Assembly: GCA_958436995.1 (NCBI GenBank) | Contig: CAUBMI010000009.1 | Coordinates: 1-43,098, forward strand | From: an uncultured Collinsella sp. | GTDB lineage: Bacteria > Actinomycetota > Coriobacteriia > Coriobacteriales > Coriobacteriaceae | DNA: 43,098 bases | Reading direction: 5' to 3' | Part shown: one piece after another, positions 7,209-15,559 of the stretch | Layout of the letters: each line of letters begins with the position of its first letter | Numbering within the stretch: position 1 is the stretch's first letter | The notes under the pieces: model-generated | Seen by the model: only the letters and a program-made list of their open reading frames with translations | What the model was told of the DNA's origin: nothing | The model's database searches: none | Position numbers and translations under genes: made by a program

Positions 7209-8084
7209 ATGAAGGCTGCTGCGGCTGTGGAGCCCACGGAGCTTGAAGAACTCATGGAAGCGCAGGCCGAGGCCGCGCATGAGCGCGAGGTTGGGGATGC
7301 GACTCGCCCCACGGCAGAGGATCTTGCCGCCTCGCCGACGCGCATCGATGTCGAGGGCCTCGACCTGTTCTATGGCGACCACCATGCGCTCAAGGACGTG
7401 AATATCAAGATCCGCGACAAGCAGATCACCTCGTTCATCGGGCCTTCGGGCTGCGGAAAGTCCACGTTGCTGCGCTGCTTTAACCGCATGAACGACGGCA
7501 TCAAGGATTGCCGCATCGAGGGCAAGATCGCGCTCGATGGTCAAGATATCCTGGGCGATTACGACATCTGCCGTTTGCGCCAGCGCGTGGGCATGGTGTT
7601 CCAACGCCCCAACCCATTTCCCATGAGCATCTACGACAACGTCGCCTACGGTCCTCGCGGTATGGGTGTGCGCGACCGCGCCGTGCTCGATGAGCTGGTC
7701 GAGGACTCCCTGCGTCGCGCTGCCCTGTGGGACGAGGTCAAGGACAAGCTCAAAGAGTCGGGCCTGGGTCTTTCGGGTGGACAGCAGCAGCGCCTGTGCA
7801 TCGCCCGCGCACTTGCCGTGCAGCCCGACATTCTGCTGATGGACGAGCCGACTTCGGCACTCGACCCTGTGTCGACGTTGGTGGTGGAGCAGCTGGCCTG
7901 CGAGCTCAAGGAGACCTGCACGCTGGTGGTCGTGACGCACAACATGCAGCAGGCCGCGCGTATTTCCGATTCGGTTGCGTTCTTTTTGCTGGGTGAGCTG
8001 GTGGAGCACGCGCCTACCGCGCAACTCTTCAAAAATCCGTCCGATCCGCGCACGGCGGATTATTTGACGGGGCGTTTTGGCTGA
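7209..8084 (+). CDS. pstB: Phosphate ABC transporter ATP-binding protein PstB
   Basis: The product has 291 residues from ATG 7209, which is preceded by GGAGGTG. It is the cytoplasmic ATPase of the high-affinity phosphate importer. Walker A is GPSGCGKST, the signature is LSGGQQQRLCIARAL and Walker B is ILLMDEPTSALDP. The PstB-specific stretches FNRMND and FQRPNPFPMSIYDNV are present. An N-terminal extension of about 40 acidic residues precedes the usual start of the family and is unusual. The other transporter genes (pstS, pstC, pstA) are not adjacent: the upstream gene is the VanS-like kinase. The two-component pair downstream (8149-10305) fits phosphate control. Confidence 0.95.
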   Translation: MKAAAAVEPTELEELMEAQAEAAHEREVGDATRPTAEDLAASPTRIDVEGLDLFYGDHHALKDVNIKIRDKQITSFIGPSGCGKSTLLRCFNRMNDGIKDCRIEGKIALDGQDILGDYDICRLRQRVGMVFQRPNPFPMSIYDNVAYGPRGMGVRDRAVLDELVEDSLRRAALWDEVKDKLKESGLGLSGGQQQRLCIARALAVQPDILLMDEPTSALDPVSTLVVEQLACELKETCTLVVVTHNMQQAARISDSVAFFLLGELVEHAPTAQLFKNPSDPRTADYLTGRFG

Positions 8085-8148
8085 CGCTGTCTTTTACAGG
8101 TGCTTTTAGGGTTAAGATGCGGTCATATCGGCCGCAAAGGGGTTCAAC

Positions 8149-8877
8149 ATGATCTATTACGTCGAGGACGATGACAACATCAGGGATTTGACGGTCTACG
8201 CGCTGCGCAAGCAGGGAATCGAGGCCGAGGGCTTTTCGTGCGATGGCGAGTTTAAAGCTGCCGTGGCGCGACGGGTGCCCGATGCTGTGCTGCTCGATAT
8301 CATGCTGCCCGACACCGATGGCTTGGCGATTATGCGCCGCCTGCGTGCCGATCGCCTGACGGCGACGGTGCCCATCATGATGCTTACCGCCAAGGACACC
8401 GAACTCGACAAGGTGATGGCGCTCGATGGCGGTGCCGACGATTACCTGACTAAGCCGTTTTCGCTCATGGAGCTTGCGAGCCGCTGCCGCGCACTGCTGC
8501 GTCGCGGCGGCATGGTCAAGCAGGCGAGCGATGTGCTCAGCGTGGGCGACATCGTGCTTTCGCCCAGCCATCGCGAGGTGACCGTTGCCGGCGAGCCGCT
8601 TAAGCTCACCCTGCGCGAGTTCGACCTGCTCGAGTACCTCATGCGCAAGCCCGGCGTGGTCTTTACCCGAGAGTCGTTGCTGCAGAGCGTGTGGGGCTGG
8701 GACTTCGACGGCGGTTCGCGCACCGTTGACGTGCACGTGCAGACGCTTCGCCAAAAACTGGGCGAGCATGCCAGCGCCATCGAGACCGTGCGCGGCGTGG
8801 GTTATCGCCTGGCCGAGCCTTCTGCCGGTGATGGTGCCGAAGGCGACGACACCGCGGCCACCGCATCGGAGGAGTAA
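8149..8877 (+). CDS. Response regulator, OmpR/PhoB family (PhoB/PhoP-like)
   Basis: The product has 242 residues. The receiver domain has D7/D8/D9, phosphoacceptor D50 (LLDIMLPD), T84 (MLTAKD) and a lysine in YLTKPF. The winged-helix domain follows from about residue 125 and ends VRGVGYRLAEP. A Gly/Ala/acidic tail of about 20 residues extends beyond the family's usual end. Shine-Dalgarno AAAGGGG lies before the ATG. The gene is separated from pstB by 64 nt and from the kinase gene by 3 nt. Position and partner suggest phosphate-starvation control, but the sequence alone cannot separate PhoB from other members. Confidence 0.93.
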   Translation: MIYYVEDDDNIRDLTVYALRKQGIEAEGFSCDGEFKAAVARRVPDAVLLDIMLPDTDGLAIMRRLRADRLTATVPIMMLTAKDTELDKVMALDGGADDYLTKPFSLMELASRCRALLRRGGMVKQASDVLSVGDIVLSPSHREVTVAGEPLKLTLREFDLLEYLMRKPGVVFTRESLLQSVWGWDFDGGSRTVDVHVQTLRQKLGEHASAIETVRGVGYRLAEPSAGDGAEGDDTAATASEE

Positions 8878-8880
8878 CCC

Positions 8881-10305
8881 GTGGTCTTCGCCCCCCAGGG
8901 AAAACATACGCTGTCGCACCGCGTTTTTGTGACGATCTTTGTCTGCGCCATGGCGGTTATCGTGGCGTTTACGGTGCTGGGTGCGTTCTTTGTGCAAAAC
9001 ACTTTGGCGGATGCCACGAGTGCCAATCTGGCGCAGGAAACTGAGCTCATTGCTGCCGCCCTCGACGAGCAGCAGGAGCCCATTCCGTTCTTGCGAAGCC
9101 TCGATCGCGAGGATCTTCGTATCACGCTGATCAATAAGGACGGATCTGTTGCCTACGACAACGAGGCGTCGCCTTCCACACTGCCCAACCATGGCGATCG
9201 CCCCGAGGTCATCGAGGCCTTTGAGAGTGGTTCGGGTTCCGCGGAGCGCGCAAGCTCTACACTCGACGAGATTATGCTGTATCGCGCCGTCACCCTTGAT
9301 AACGGCCAGGTCGTTCGCTTGGCGCAGGCCCAGCCTGGCGTTGCGGCGATTTTGCTGTCGATGCTGGCGCCGATGCTGCTTATCGCAGCAGCGGGTGCAG
9401 TACTCTCGTTTTTTATGGCGCGCCGTGAGTCCCGTGCCATCATCGCGCCGTTGCAAGAGGTGGATTTGGATCACCCACGCCGTAGCTATGAGCACGCCTA
9501 TGCCGAGATGGTCCCCATGCTTGAGCGTATCGAGTCGCAGCGCCAGGAACTCAAGCGCCAAATGGCGGTGCTAGCGGACAACGACCGTATGCGCCGCGAG
9601 TTCACGGCGAATATCACCCATGAGCTCAAGACGCCGCTTACGGCGATTTCGGGCTATGCCGAGCTCATCGCAAATGGCATGGTCGAGGGCGAGGACGACC
9701 TGCGCAACTTTGGCGGTCGCATCTATCGTGAGGCGGGCCGCTTGGCAGCGCTTGTCAACGACATCCTTACGCTGTCTAACTTGGACGAGGCCGAACGTGC
9801 AACTGAGGGCGAGGCGGTGCCCATTGGGTCCACGGAGCCTATTGAGCTCTCGCGTGTGATCTACGCGGTTGAACAGCGTCTTGAACAGGTTGCCCGTCAG
9901 GCGAATGTGACGATAAGTCATGAGACCAAGCCTGTGGTCATCGAAGGCGTGTCGCGCTTGGTCGACGAGCTCATCTATAATCTGGCAAGCAACGCCATCC
10001 GCTACAATCGACCCGGCGGTACGGTTACGCTGCAGTGCGGCACCAACGACGAAGGCCATCCGTTCCTCGCGGTCGCCGATACGGGAATCGGTATCGCGCC
10101 TGAAGAACAGGGCAAGGTATTTGAGCGGTTCTATCGCGTGGACAAGAGTAGGTCCAAGGCACGCGGCGGAACCGGCCTGGGGCTTGCCATTGTCAAGCAT
10201 GCGGCCCTGTATCATCATGCCACGCTCGATCTATCGAGCGAGTTGGGCGTGGGAACCACCATTACGGTGGCGTTTCCCATACAGCAGGAGGAGCCATTCG
10301 CATAG
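8881..10305 (+). CDS. Sensor histidine kinase (PhoR-like)
   Basis: The product has 474 residues and starts at GTG 8881, with GGAGGAG overlapping the end of the regulator gene, so the two are translationally coupled. A membrane segment (about 14-38), an extracytoplasmic domain of about 115 residues and a second membrane segment (about 153-180) are followed by a linker, the H box THELKTPL (H247), an N box (NLASNAIRYN) and the ATP lid with FERFYRVDKSR and GTGLGLAIVKH. This is the architecture of PhoR/ResE-type kinases. Its neighbours PstB and the PhoB-like regulator support a phosphate role. Confidence 0.93.
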   Translation: MVFAPQGKHTLSHRVFVTIFVCAMAVIVAFTVLGAFFVQNTLADATSANLAQETELIAAALDEQQEPIPFLRSLDREDLRITLINKDGSVAYDNEASPSTLPNHGDRPEVIEAFESGSGSAERASSTLDEIMLYRAVTLDNGQVVRLAQAQPGVAAILLSMLAPMLLIAAAGAVLSFFMARRESRAIIAPLQEVDLDHPRRSYEHAYAEMVPMLERIESQRQELKRQMAVLADNDRMRREFTANITHELKTPLTAISGYAELIANGMVEGEDDLRNFGGRIYREAGRLAALVNDILTLSNLDEAERATEGEAVPIGSTEPIELSRVIYAVEQRLEQVARQANVTISHETKPVVIEGVSRLVDELIYNLASNAIRYNRPGGTVTLQCGTNDEGHPFLAVADTGIGIAPEEQGKVFERFYRVDKSRSKARGGTGLGLAIVKHAALYHHATLDLSSELGVGTTITVAFPIQQEEPFA

Positions 10306-10330
10306 CGATACAACATAGATAATGATGTAG

Positions 10331-10359
10331 ACGCCGCATCGGACTTTCGGGTGCGGCGT
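10331..10359 (+). terminator. Probable terminator after the PhoR-like gene
   Basis: ACGCCGCATC pairs with GGTGCGGCGT across a 9-nt loop. The T tail is poor (TGTTGTGCAATTTT), so efficiency is uncertain. Confidence 0.6.
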
Positions 10360-10424
10360 TGTTGTGCAATTTTACGATCGCTTCCGTCATTTTTACAGGA
10401 GAGCCTGTTTCTTATGTATAGAGT

Positions 10425-10453
10425 TTGGTCTCGGTAAAAAGATGCGATAACAT
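10425..10453 (+). promoter_or_regulatory. Possible promoter of the cpsCDB module
   Basis: TTGGTC (10425-10430) and TAACAT (10448-10453) are separated by 17 nt. A second candidate just upstream is TTTACA (10392) with TATAGA (10417), 19 nt apart, overlapping the small inverted repeat ACAGG/CCTGT (10395-10408). Confidence 0.4.
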
Positions 10454-10500
10454 ACGGACAGTTTTGTCAATCCGAACTGGGGAAATGAAAGGCAAGCTGC

Positions 10501-11157
10501 ATGACCCTTCTCGAACTGTTCCAGCTGCTGAAGAAGCACCTCAAGCTGGTCATCACCCTTCCGGTGGTCTGCGCGATCGCCATGGGCATCGTGTCCTTCG
10601 CTGCGATGGACAACACCTATACCGCGACGACGAGCATGTACATTCTCGCCAAGACCGACGATAGCGGTCAGATGAGCTACAACGATCTCTCGGCGAGCCA
10701 GATGCTTTCCAACGATATCGCCACGCTGCTTGATAGCGATAGCGTCAAGAGCGGCGCCGCCAAAGAACTGGGCCTCACCGATCTGGATGACTACAAGGTG
10801 TCTGTTTCCTCCGAGACCACCACGCGTGTCATTACGCTTTCGGTTACCGGCACCGATGCCAAGGAGACGGCTGAGGTCGCAAAGGCCATGGCCAGCTCGG
10901 TGAGTACGGTCGCTCAGAACGTCGGCGCTGCCCAGAGCATCAACGTTATCGACGAGGCTAAGACCCCCGAAGCTCCCAGTGGCCCCAAGCGCACGCTGTA
11001 TATTGCCGTCGCGTTCCTCGCCGGTATCTTTATCGCAGTTGCCTATGTCGTTTTGGCAGACATGCTCAATACCCGCATTCGCGGTGCCGAAGAGGCAGAA
11101 GAGCTCCTAGGTATTCCCGTTGTTGGCCGAATTCCGGCTATGAAAGGTGGTAAATAG
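10501..11157 (+). CDS. Capsular polysaccharide co-polymerase / kinase modulator (CpsC/YveK-like)
   Basis: The product has 218 residues. The Wzz domain starts at the N terminus (LLELFQLLKKHLKLV), with a membrane segment at about 18-38, an extracellular region of about 130 residues and a second membrane segment at about 158-180 followed by a short cytoplasmic tail. In Gram-positive bacteria this protein activates the separate tyrosine kinase, and both sit at the membrane where polymer length and export are controlled. The proline-rich motif before the second segment (TPEAPSGPKR) is typical. It is the first gene of a three-gene unit and is followed after 2 nt by the kinase. Confidence 0.9.
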   Translation: MTLLELFQLLKKHLKLVITLPVVCAIAMGIVSFAAMDNTYTATTSMYILAKTDDSGQMSYNDLSASQMLSNDIATLLDSDSVKSGAAKELGLTDLDDYKVSVSSETTTRVITLSVTGTDAKETAEVAKAMASSVSTVAQNVGAAQSINVIDEAKTPEAPSGPKRTLYIAVAFLAGIFIAVAYVVLADMLNTRIRGAEEAEELLGIPVVGRIPAMKGGK

Positions 11158-11159
11158 GC

Positions 11160-11897
11160 ATGGCTAAGGCAAAGAACACCGACAAGCTCGTTGTACAGAA
11201 TGCCGCCAAGACCCTTCTGGCCAACATCCGCTTTGCGAGCGTGGACGACCCCATTCGCACCATCACCGTTACCTCCTCGATTCCCAACGAGGGCAAGTCT
11301 ACGGTTTCCATTAACCTTGCTCAGGCAATCGCCACGAGCGGCAAGTCCGTGCTCCTGGTCGAGGCCGATATGCGCCGCAGGTCCCTTTCCGATATGCTCG
11401 GCGTTCGTTCGCGCGGTGGACTCTATGCGGTCCTTTCCGAGCAGATCTCCATTGACCAGGCAATTGTCGAGACGGGTCAGAAGAACTTCTACTTCCTCGA
11501 TGCCGAGCCGCACATTCCCAACCCTGCCGACATCATCGTCTCCCATCGCTTTTCCAAGTTGGTCAAGGCACTGTCTGCTAAGTTCCAGTATGTCGTCTTC
11601 GATGCTCCTCCGGTCGGCACCTTCATCGATGCTGCCGAGATTGCCAGCCTGACCGACGGCACGCTGTTCGTGGTGCGCGAGGACTTTACCAAGCGCGAAG
11701 AGGCGCTCAATGCTATCGCCCAGCTTAAGAAGTCCGAGAAGGTCAAGCTCATCGGTACCGTCATGAATTACTGTGAGACCGAGACCAGCGAGTACTACTA
11801 TTCTTACTACACCAAGGACGGTAAGAAGGTTAAGAAGGGCTCCGACAATCAGGGCACTTCCAAAAAGGGCATCTTCACCAACCGAGCAAACGTTTAG
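11160..11897 (+). CDS. Bacterial tyrosine kinase (CpsD/CapB/YwqD-like)
   Basis: The product has 245 residues. It is a soluble BY-kinase that needs the adjacent membrane activator. Walker A is SSIPNEGKST, Walker A' is VLLVEADMRR and Walker B is YVVFDAPPVG. The C terminus has the expected tyrosine cluster (SEYYYSYYTKDGKK), where autophosphorylation occurs in this family, then a lysine-rich tail. It sits 2 nt after the co-polymerase gene and 17 nt before the phosphatase gene. No glycosyltransferase or flippase gene adjoins, so its substrates are probably encoded elsewhere. Confidence 0.93.
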   Translation: MAKAKNTDKLVVQNAAKTLLANIRFASVDDPIRTITVTSSIPNEGKSTVSINLAQAIATSGKSVLLVEADMRRRSLSDMLGVRSRGGLYAVLSEQISIDQAIVETGQKNFYFLDAEPHIPNPADIIVSHRFSKLVKALSAKFQYVVFDAPPVGTFIDAAEIASLTDGTLFVVREDFTKREEALNAIAQLKKSEKVKLIGTVMNYCETETSEYYYSYYTKDGKKVKKGSDNQGTSKKGIFTNRANV

Positions 11898-11914
11898 TTG
11901 ATTAAGGCCGACCT

Positions 11915-12565
11915 ATGCGTGACATTCATTGCCATATCTTGCCGGGTGTAGACGACGGCGCCGCCGATCTTGATGAGAGCTTGGCGATGCTCGAGGCTGC
12001 CAAGCGGGCCGGTGTAACCAGAATCGTTTGCACTCCTCACTGCCGTGATCCCTATTTTGATTACGACAAGATGTGGGATGCCTTTGAGCTACTGCGCGAT
12101 AACGCTGACGGTTTTCCGCTTCAGATGGGCTTCGAGGTCAACCATCGAAAGCTCGTTGAGCTTGGTATCGATGCCGCGGAGCACCTGCATTTCGATGGGA
12201 CCAACGAGTTTCTGCTCGAGCTTTCGACGCATGCCGATGCGTATGCGTTTAGAGAGTACGAGAACACGATTTACGATTTGCAGTGCCGTGGCTACCAGGT
12301 GATCATCGCTCATCCTGAGCGCTATCGTGCGGTTCAAAAGGATGTAAGCGTGGCGGAGCGCCTGGTCGATATGGGCTGCAAGCTGCAAGCTTCGGCGGAC
12401 TTTATTGCCGGCGGTCGCTTTGGTCGCGAGAAAAAGCCGGCACAGCGCCTGTTCGATCAGAACCTGTACAGCTTCATCGCGAGCGATGCCCATAACGTGG
12501 GCCATTACGACTGCCTGGCGAAGGCTCGCGCGAAGTTTAGCGTGCGCGGAGCTCATTTTCGCTAA
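11915..12565 (+). CDS. Protein-tyrosine phosphatase, PHP family (CpsB/YwqE-like)
   Basis: The product has 216 residues. It is a manganese-dependent phosphatase that removes phosphate from the BY-kinase. Metal-binding motifs of the PHP fold are visible: DIHCHILPGVDDGA at the start, TPHCRDPYF, EVNHRK, HPERYRAV and ASDAHN near the end. The ATG at 11915 has only a weak AAGG upstream, which suggests coupling to the kinase gene. It closes the three-gene unit, and the next gene has its own Shine-Dalgarno and is unrelated in function. Confidence 0.92.
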   Translation: MRDIHCHILPGVDDGAADLDESLAMLEAAKRAGVTRIVCTPHCRDPYFDYDKMWDAFELLRDNADGFPLQMGFEVNHRKLVELGIDAAEHLHFDGTNEFLLELSTHADAYAFREYENTIYDLQCRGYQVIIAHPERYRAVQKDVSVAERLVDMGCKLQASADFIAGGRFGREKKPAQRLFDQNLYSFIASDAHNVGHYDCLAKARAKFSVRGAHFR

Positions 12566-12604
12566 AATCTGTCCCTAACGTTCGCATTGAATGAAAGGGC
12601 AGCC

Positions 12605-13105
12605 ATGGATATCCAACTTAAGACGGGATGCTTTGATGACGCGGCGTTGGTGCGCCGCGTCGTTTTTATGGACGAGCAGGGCTACGAGAATGAGTTCGAC
12701 GCTATCGACGAGGATCCGAACTGCATTCATGTGACACTCTATGTAGACGGCGAGCTTGCCGGCTGCTCGCGCGTGTTTCCCGAGGAACTGGAGTACGCGG
12801 CAGATGCCGAAGCCCCAGTTTTGCCGGCGTGCGACTTGGACGAAGGCGTCGCGGCGGGGGAGACCTACATTATGGGGCGCGTGGCCGTGCTGCCGAGCAT
12901 GCGCCGTCGCGGTTTGGCGAGCAAGATTGTCGAGGCCAGTGATACGTGCGCGCGTGATGCCGGCTCCAAGCTCATTAAGCTGCACGCGCAGGAATACGTG
13001 CTACCACTCTATGCCAAGGCGGGTTACACGCAGATTGCCCCGGTGGACTACGAAGACGAGGGCCAGCCCCATGTTTGGATGGCCAAGCGCGTAGATGGCA
13101 GATAG
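12605..13105 (+). CDS. GNAT family N-acetyltransferase
   Basis: The product has 166 residues from ATG 12605, which has GAAAGGG upstream; TTG 12587 in the same frame lacks a ribosome site. The acetyl-CoA binding segment RVAVLPSMRRRGLASKIVE (motif A) and the later HAQEYVLPLYAKAGY (motif B) are clear, and the N terminus (VFMDEQGYENEFDAIDEDP) resembles the ElaA/YjcF branch. The acetyl acceptor is unknown. Confidence 0.9.
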   Translation: MDIQLKTGCFDDAALVRRVVFMDEQGYENEFDAIDEDPNCIHVTLYVDGELAGCSRVFPEELEYAADAEAPVLPACDLDEGVAAGETYIMGRVAVLPSMRRRGLASKIVEASDTCARDAGSKLIKLHAQEYVLPLYAKAGYTQIAPVDYEDEGQPHVWMAKRVDGR

Positions 13106-13146
13106 GGACGTTCCTTTCCTGCCGGCAGTCGGGGACACTCCTTGGC
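13103..13146. repeat. Decayed GGGAC-type palindrome
   Basis: AGGGACGTTCCTTTCC, then CTGCCGGCAG, then CGGGGACACTCCTTGG. The motif GGGACRYTCC occurs twice in direct orientation. It resembles the hairpin at 15560-15613 and probably belongs to the same family of intergenic repeats. Confidence 0.45.
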
Positions 13147-13215
13147 AATTGGTGCATCAGAGCGTTTGGACATACAGTTTTTCGATTCCGTATGTATATA
13201 TGCGCGCTAATGGGT

Positions 13216-13221
13216 TATAAA
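13216..13221 (+). promoter_or_regulatory. Possible -10 element of htpG
   Basis: TATAAA lies 87 nt before the htpG start. No convincing -35 element is spaced to it. A second candidate is TTGGAC (13166) with TATGTA (13191), 19 nt apart. No CIRCE or HAIR site is visible. Confidence 0.35.
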
Positions 13222-13242
13222 ATCTAAGTCTGAACATAGCAG

Positions 13243-13283
13243 GTCTGCAATGCGGCTCGGGCAACCGGGCCGTTTTTGCGGAC
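13243..13283 (+). terminator. Terminator-like hairpin in the htpG leader
   Basis: CGGCTCGG (13253-13260) pairs with CCGGGCCG (13265-13272) across GCAA and is followed by TTTTT, a complete intrinsic terminator 31 nt before the htpG ATG. GTCTGCAA (13243-13250) can also pair with TTGCGGAC (13276-13283), extending the stem across the T tract. It may end upstream transcripts or attenuate htpG. Confidence 0.65.
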
Positions 13284-13307
13284 GGGGGTAGCGCGAAAGG
13301 ACTGCAC

Positions 13308-15332
13308 ATGCGTCAATTTAAGACCGAGAGCAAAAAACTGCTCGACCTCATGATCAACTCCATCTACACCAATAAGGAAATCTTCCTGCGCGAGCTTATC
13401 TCCAACGCGAGCGATGCCGTCGACAAGCTCAACTTTAAGAGCCTGCAGGATCCGAGTGTCAAGCTCGACCAGGGCGACCTGGCCATCCGTGTTTCCTTTG
13501 ATAAAGATGCCCGTACCATCACCATTTCGGATAACGGTATCGGCATGACCGCCGAGGAGCTCGAGCGCAATCTGGGCACCATCGCCCATTCCGGCTCCGA
13601 GGAGTTTAAGACCGAGAACGCCGAGCAACAGGGTTCCGATGTCGACATCATCGGTCAGTTTGGCGTGGGCTTCTACTCTGCCTTTATGGTTGCCAGCCAC
13701 GTAAAGGTTGTCAGCCGCGCCTATGGCGAGGACACCGCTCACGTGTGGGAGTCTGATGGTCTTGAGGGTTACACCATCGAAGACGGCGAGCGCGCCGAGC
13801 ACGGCACCGATGTCATCCTGACGCTGCGCGAGAACGAGAAGCTCGACGCCGACGGCGAGGCCGAGACCTACGATCGCTTCCTGACCGAGTGGGGCCTCAA
13901 GAGCCTGATTCAGCAGTACAGCAACTATGTGCGCTACCCGATTCAGATGATGGTGAGCAAGAGCCGCCAGAAACCCAAGCCCGAGGACGCCGGCGACGAC
14001 TACAAGCCCGAGTACGAGGACTACCAGGAGCTCGAGACCATCAACTCCATGACGCCGATCTGGAAAAAGCGCAGCTCCGACGTTGAGCAGAAGGATTACA
14101 ACGAGTTCTACAAGTCCACGTTCCACGACTTTGACGATCCCGCGCGCACTATCAGCTTCCATGCCGAGGGTACGCTTGAGTACGATGCGCTGCTGTTTGT
14201 GCCGGGTCGCGCCCCGTTCGATCTGTACAGCAAGGACTACGAGAAGGGCCTGGCGCTCTACAGTTCCAACGTGCTGATTATGGAGAAGTGCGACGACCTG
14301 CTGCCCGACTACTACAACTTTGTGCGCGGTGTCGTGGACTCTGCCGACGTGACGCTCAACATCTCGCGTGAGACGCTGCAACAGAACCGTCAGCTCAAGG
14401 CCATTGCCAAGCGTGTCGAGAAGAAGATCACTGCCGATCTTGAGGACATGCGCGACAACGACCGCGAGGCATACGAGAAGTTCTTTGAGAACTTTGGTCG
14501 CGGTCTGAAGTACGGCATCTACTCGAGCTACGGCATGAAGGCCGACGAGCTCGCCGACCTGCTGCTGTTCTGGTCTGCCAAGGAGCAGAAGATGATCACC
14601 CTGGCCGAGTATGCCAAGGGCATGCCCGAGGATCAGAAGGCCATCTACTACGCCGCCGGCGACTCGCGTGAGCGCTTGGCCAAGATGCCCGTGGTAAAGG
14701 GCGTGCTCGAGCGCGGCTATGACGTGCTGTTGCTGACGCAGGATGTGGATGAGTTCACGTTCCAGGCTATGCGTGAGTACGTGGCCGCCGATATGCCCAA
14801 GATCTACGAGGACGACGCCGCCCGCGAGGCTGCCGAAAAGGCCGTTGCCGACGGTGCCGAGCCCGAGGTCGAGGATCGTCACCTGGAGCTCAAGAACGTT
14901 GCGACTGGCGATCTTGATCTGGCGACCGAGGACGAGAAGAAGGAGGCCGAGGACGCCACCAAGGAAAACGAGGACCTCTTTAGCGCTATGAAGGAGGCGC
15001 TCGGTGACAAGGTCGAGAAAGTTGCCGTCTCCGCGCGCCTGACCGATGCCCCCGCTTGCATCACCACCGAGGGTCCGCTTTCGCTCGAGATGGAGAAGGT
15101 GCTCCAGAAGGGGCCCGAGGGCGCGCCCGACGGCATGCCCAAGAGCCAGCGCGTGCTCGAGCTCAACGCCAAGCACCCGGTCTTTGACAAGCTTGTCGCT
15201 GCCCAGAAGGCAGGTGACGCCGACAAGATCAAGCAGTACTCCGGCCTGCTCTACGATCAGGCCCTGCTGGTCGAGGGTATCCTCCCCGAGGACCCCGTTG
15301 CCTTCGCGGCGGCTGTTTGCAACTTGATGTAG
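13308..15332 (+). CDS. htpG: Molecular chaperone HtpG (Hsp90)
   Basis: The product has 674 residues, longer than the 624 of the E. coli protein. It is a cytoplasmic dimeric ATP-dependent chaperone for late folding and stress. The GHKL ATP site is clear: LRELISNASDA (catalytic Glu and Asn), SDNGIGM, LGTIAHSGSEEF and GQFGVGFYSAF. The middle domain contains the LNISRETLQQNRQLKAI stretch. The C-terminal domain is preceded by an acidic, lysine-rich insertion around residues 500-565 that accounts for much of the extra length. ATG 13308 follows GAAAGGA. The gene is monocistronic in appearance. Confidence 0.97.
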   Translation: MRQFKTESKKLLDLMINSIYTNKEIFLRELISNASDAVDKLNFKSLQDPSVKLDQGDLAIRVSFDKDARTITISDNGIGMTAEELERNLGTIAHSGSEEFKTENAEQQGSDVDIIGQFGVGFYSAFMVASHVKVVSRAYGEDTAHVWESDGLEGYTIEDGERAEHGTDVILTLRENEKLDADGEAETYDRFLTEWGLKSLIQQYSNYVRYPIQMMVSKSRQKPKPEDAGDDYKPEYEDYQELETINSMTPIWKKRSSDVEQKDYNEFYKSTFHDFDDPARTISFHAEGTLEYDALLFVPGRAPFDLYSKDYEKGLALYSSNVLIMEKCDDLLPDYYNFVRGVVDSADVTLNISRETLQQNRQLKAIAKRVEKKITADLEDMRDNDREAYEKFFENFGRGLKYGIYSSYGMKADELADLLLFWSAKEQKMITLAEYAKGMPEDQKAIYYAAGDSRERLAKMPVVKGVLERGYDVLLLTQDVDEFTFQAMREYVAADMPKIYEDDAAREAAEKAVADGAEPEVEDRHLELKNVATGDLDLATEDEKKEAEDATKENEDLFSAMKEALGDKVEKVAVSARLTDAPACITTEGPLSLEMEKVLQKGPEGAPDGMPKSQRVLELNAKHPVFDKLVAAQKAGDADKIKQYSGLLYDQALLVEGILPEDPVAFAAAVCNLM

Positions 15333-15349
15333 TTAAGTAGTTACGCCTT

Positions 15350-15402
15350 TGGGTCCGCCGTTCTAACGAACCTATTGGTTCCGTCGTTCTAACGAACGAC
15401 GG
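15350..15402 (+). terminator. Hairpin pair after htpG
   Basis: CCGTCGTTC (15381-15389) pairs perfectly with GAACGACGG (15394-15402) across TAAC. A near-direct repeat of its left part (CCGCCGTTCTAACGAAC) lies about 27 nt upstream, so two alternative stems are possible. There is no T tract. It probably marks the htpG transcript end. Confidence 0.45.
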
Positions 15403-15417
15403 ACCGGTCGACGCTGC

Positions 15418-15515
15418 AAACGCCCCTAAGCGGCAATCTGACGTTCAATCGTCGGTCGCGTACCAAAGTACGCTTCCCTCCTCTTTCACGTCACCTTGCT
15501 CGCTCAGGGGCGTTT
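15418..15515. repeat. Intergenic foldable element after htpG
   Basis: AAACGCCCCT (15418-15427) pairs with AGGGGCGTTT (15506-15515), closing a 98-nt domain. Inside, GCGTAC/GTACGC (15458-15463 with 15468-15473, loop CAAA) forms a second hairpin. No reading frame fits. It could be an untranslated RNA domain, a distal terminator or a dispersed repeat. Confidence 0.5.
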
Positions 15516-15559
15516 TCGCTGACTTATGCTCAACCTGCGACGCTTTCGTGGCCCTAAGT

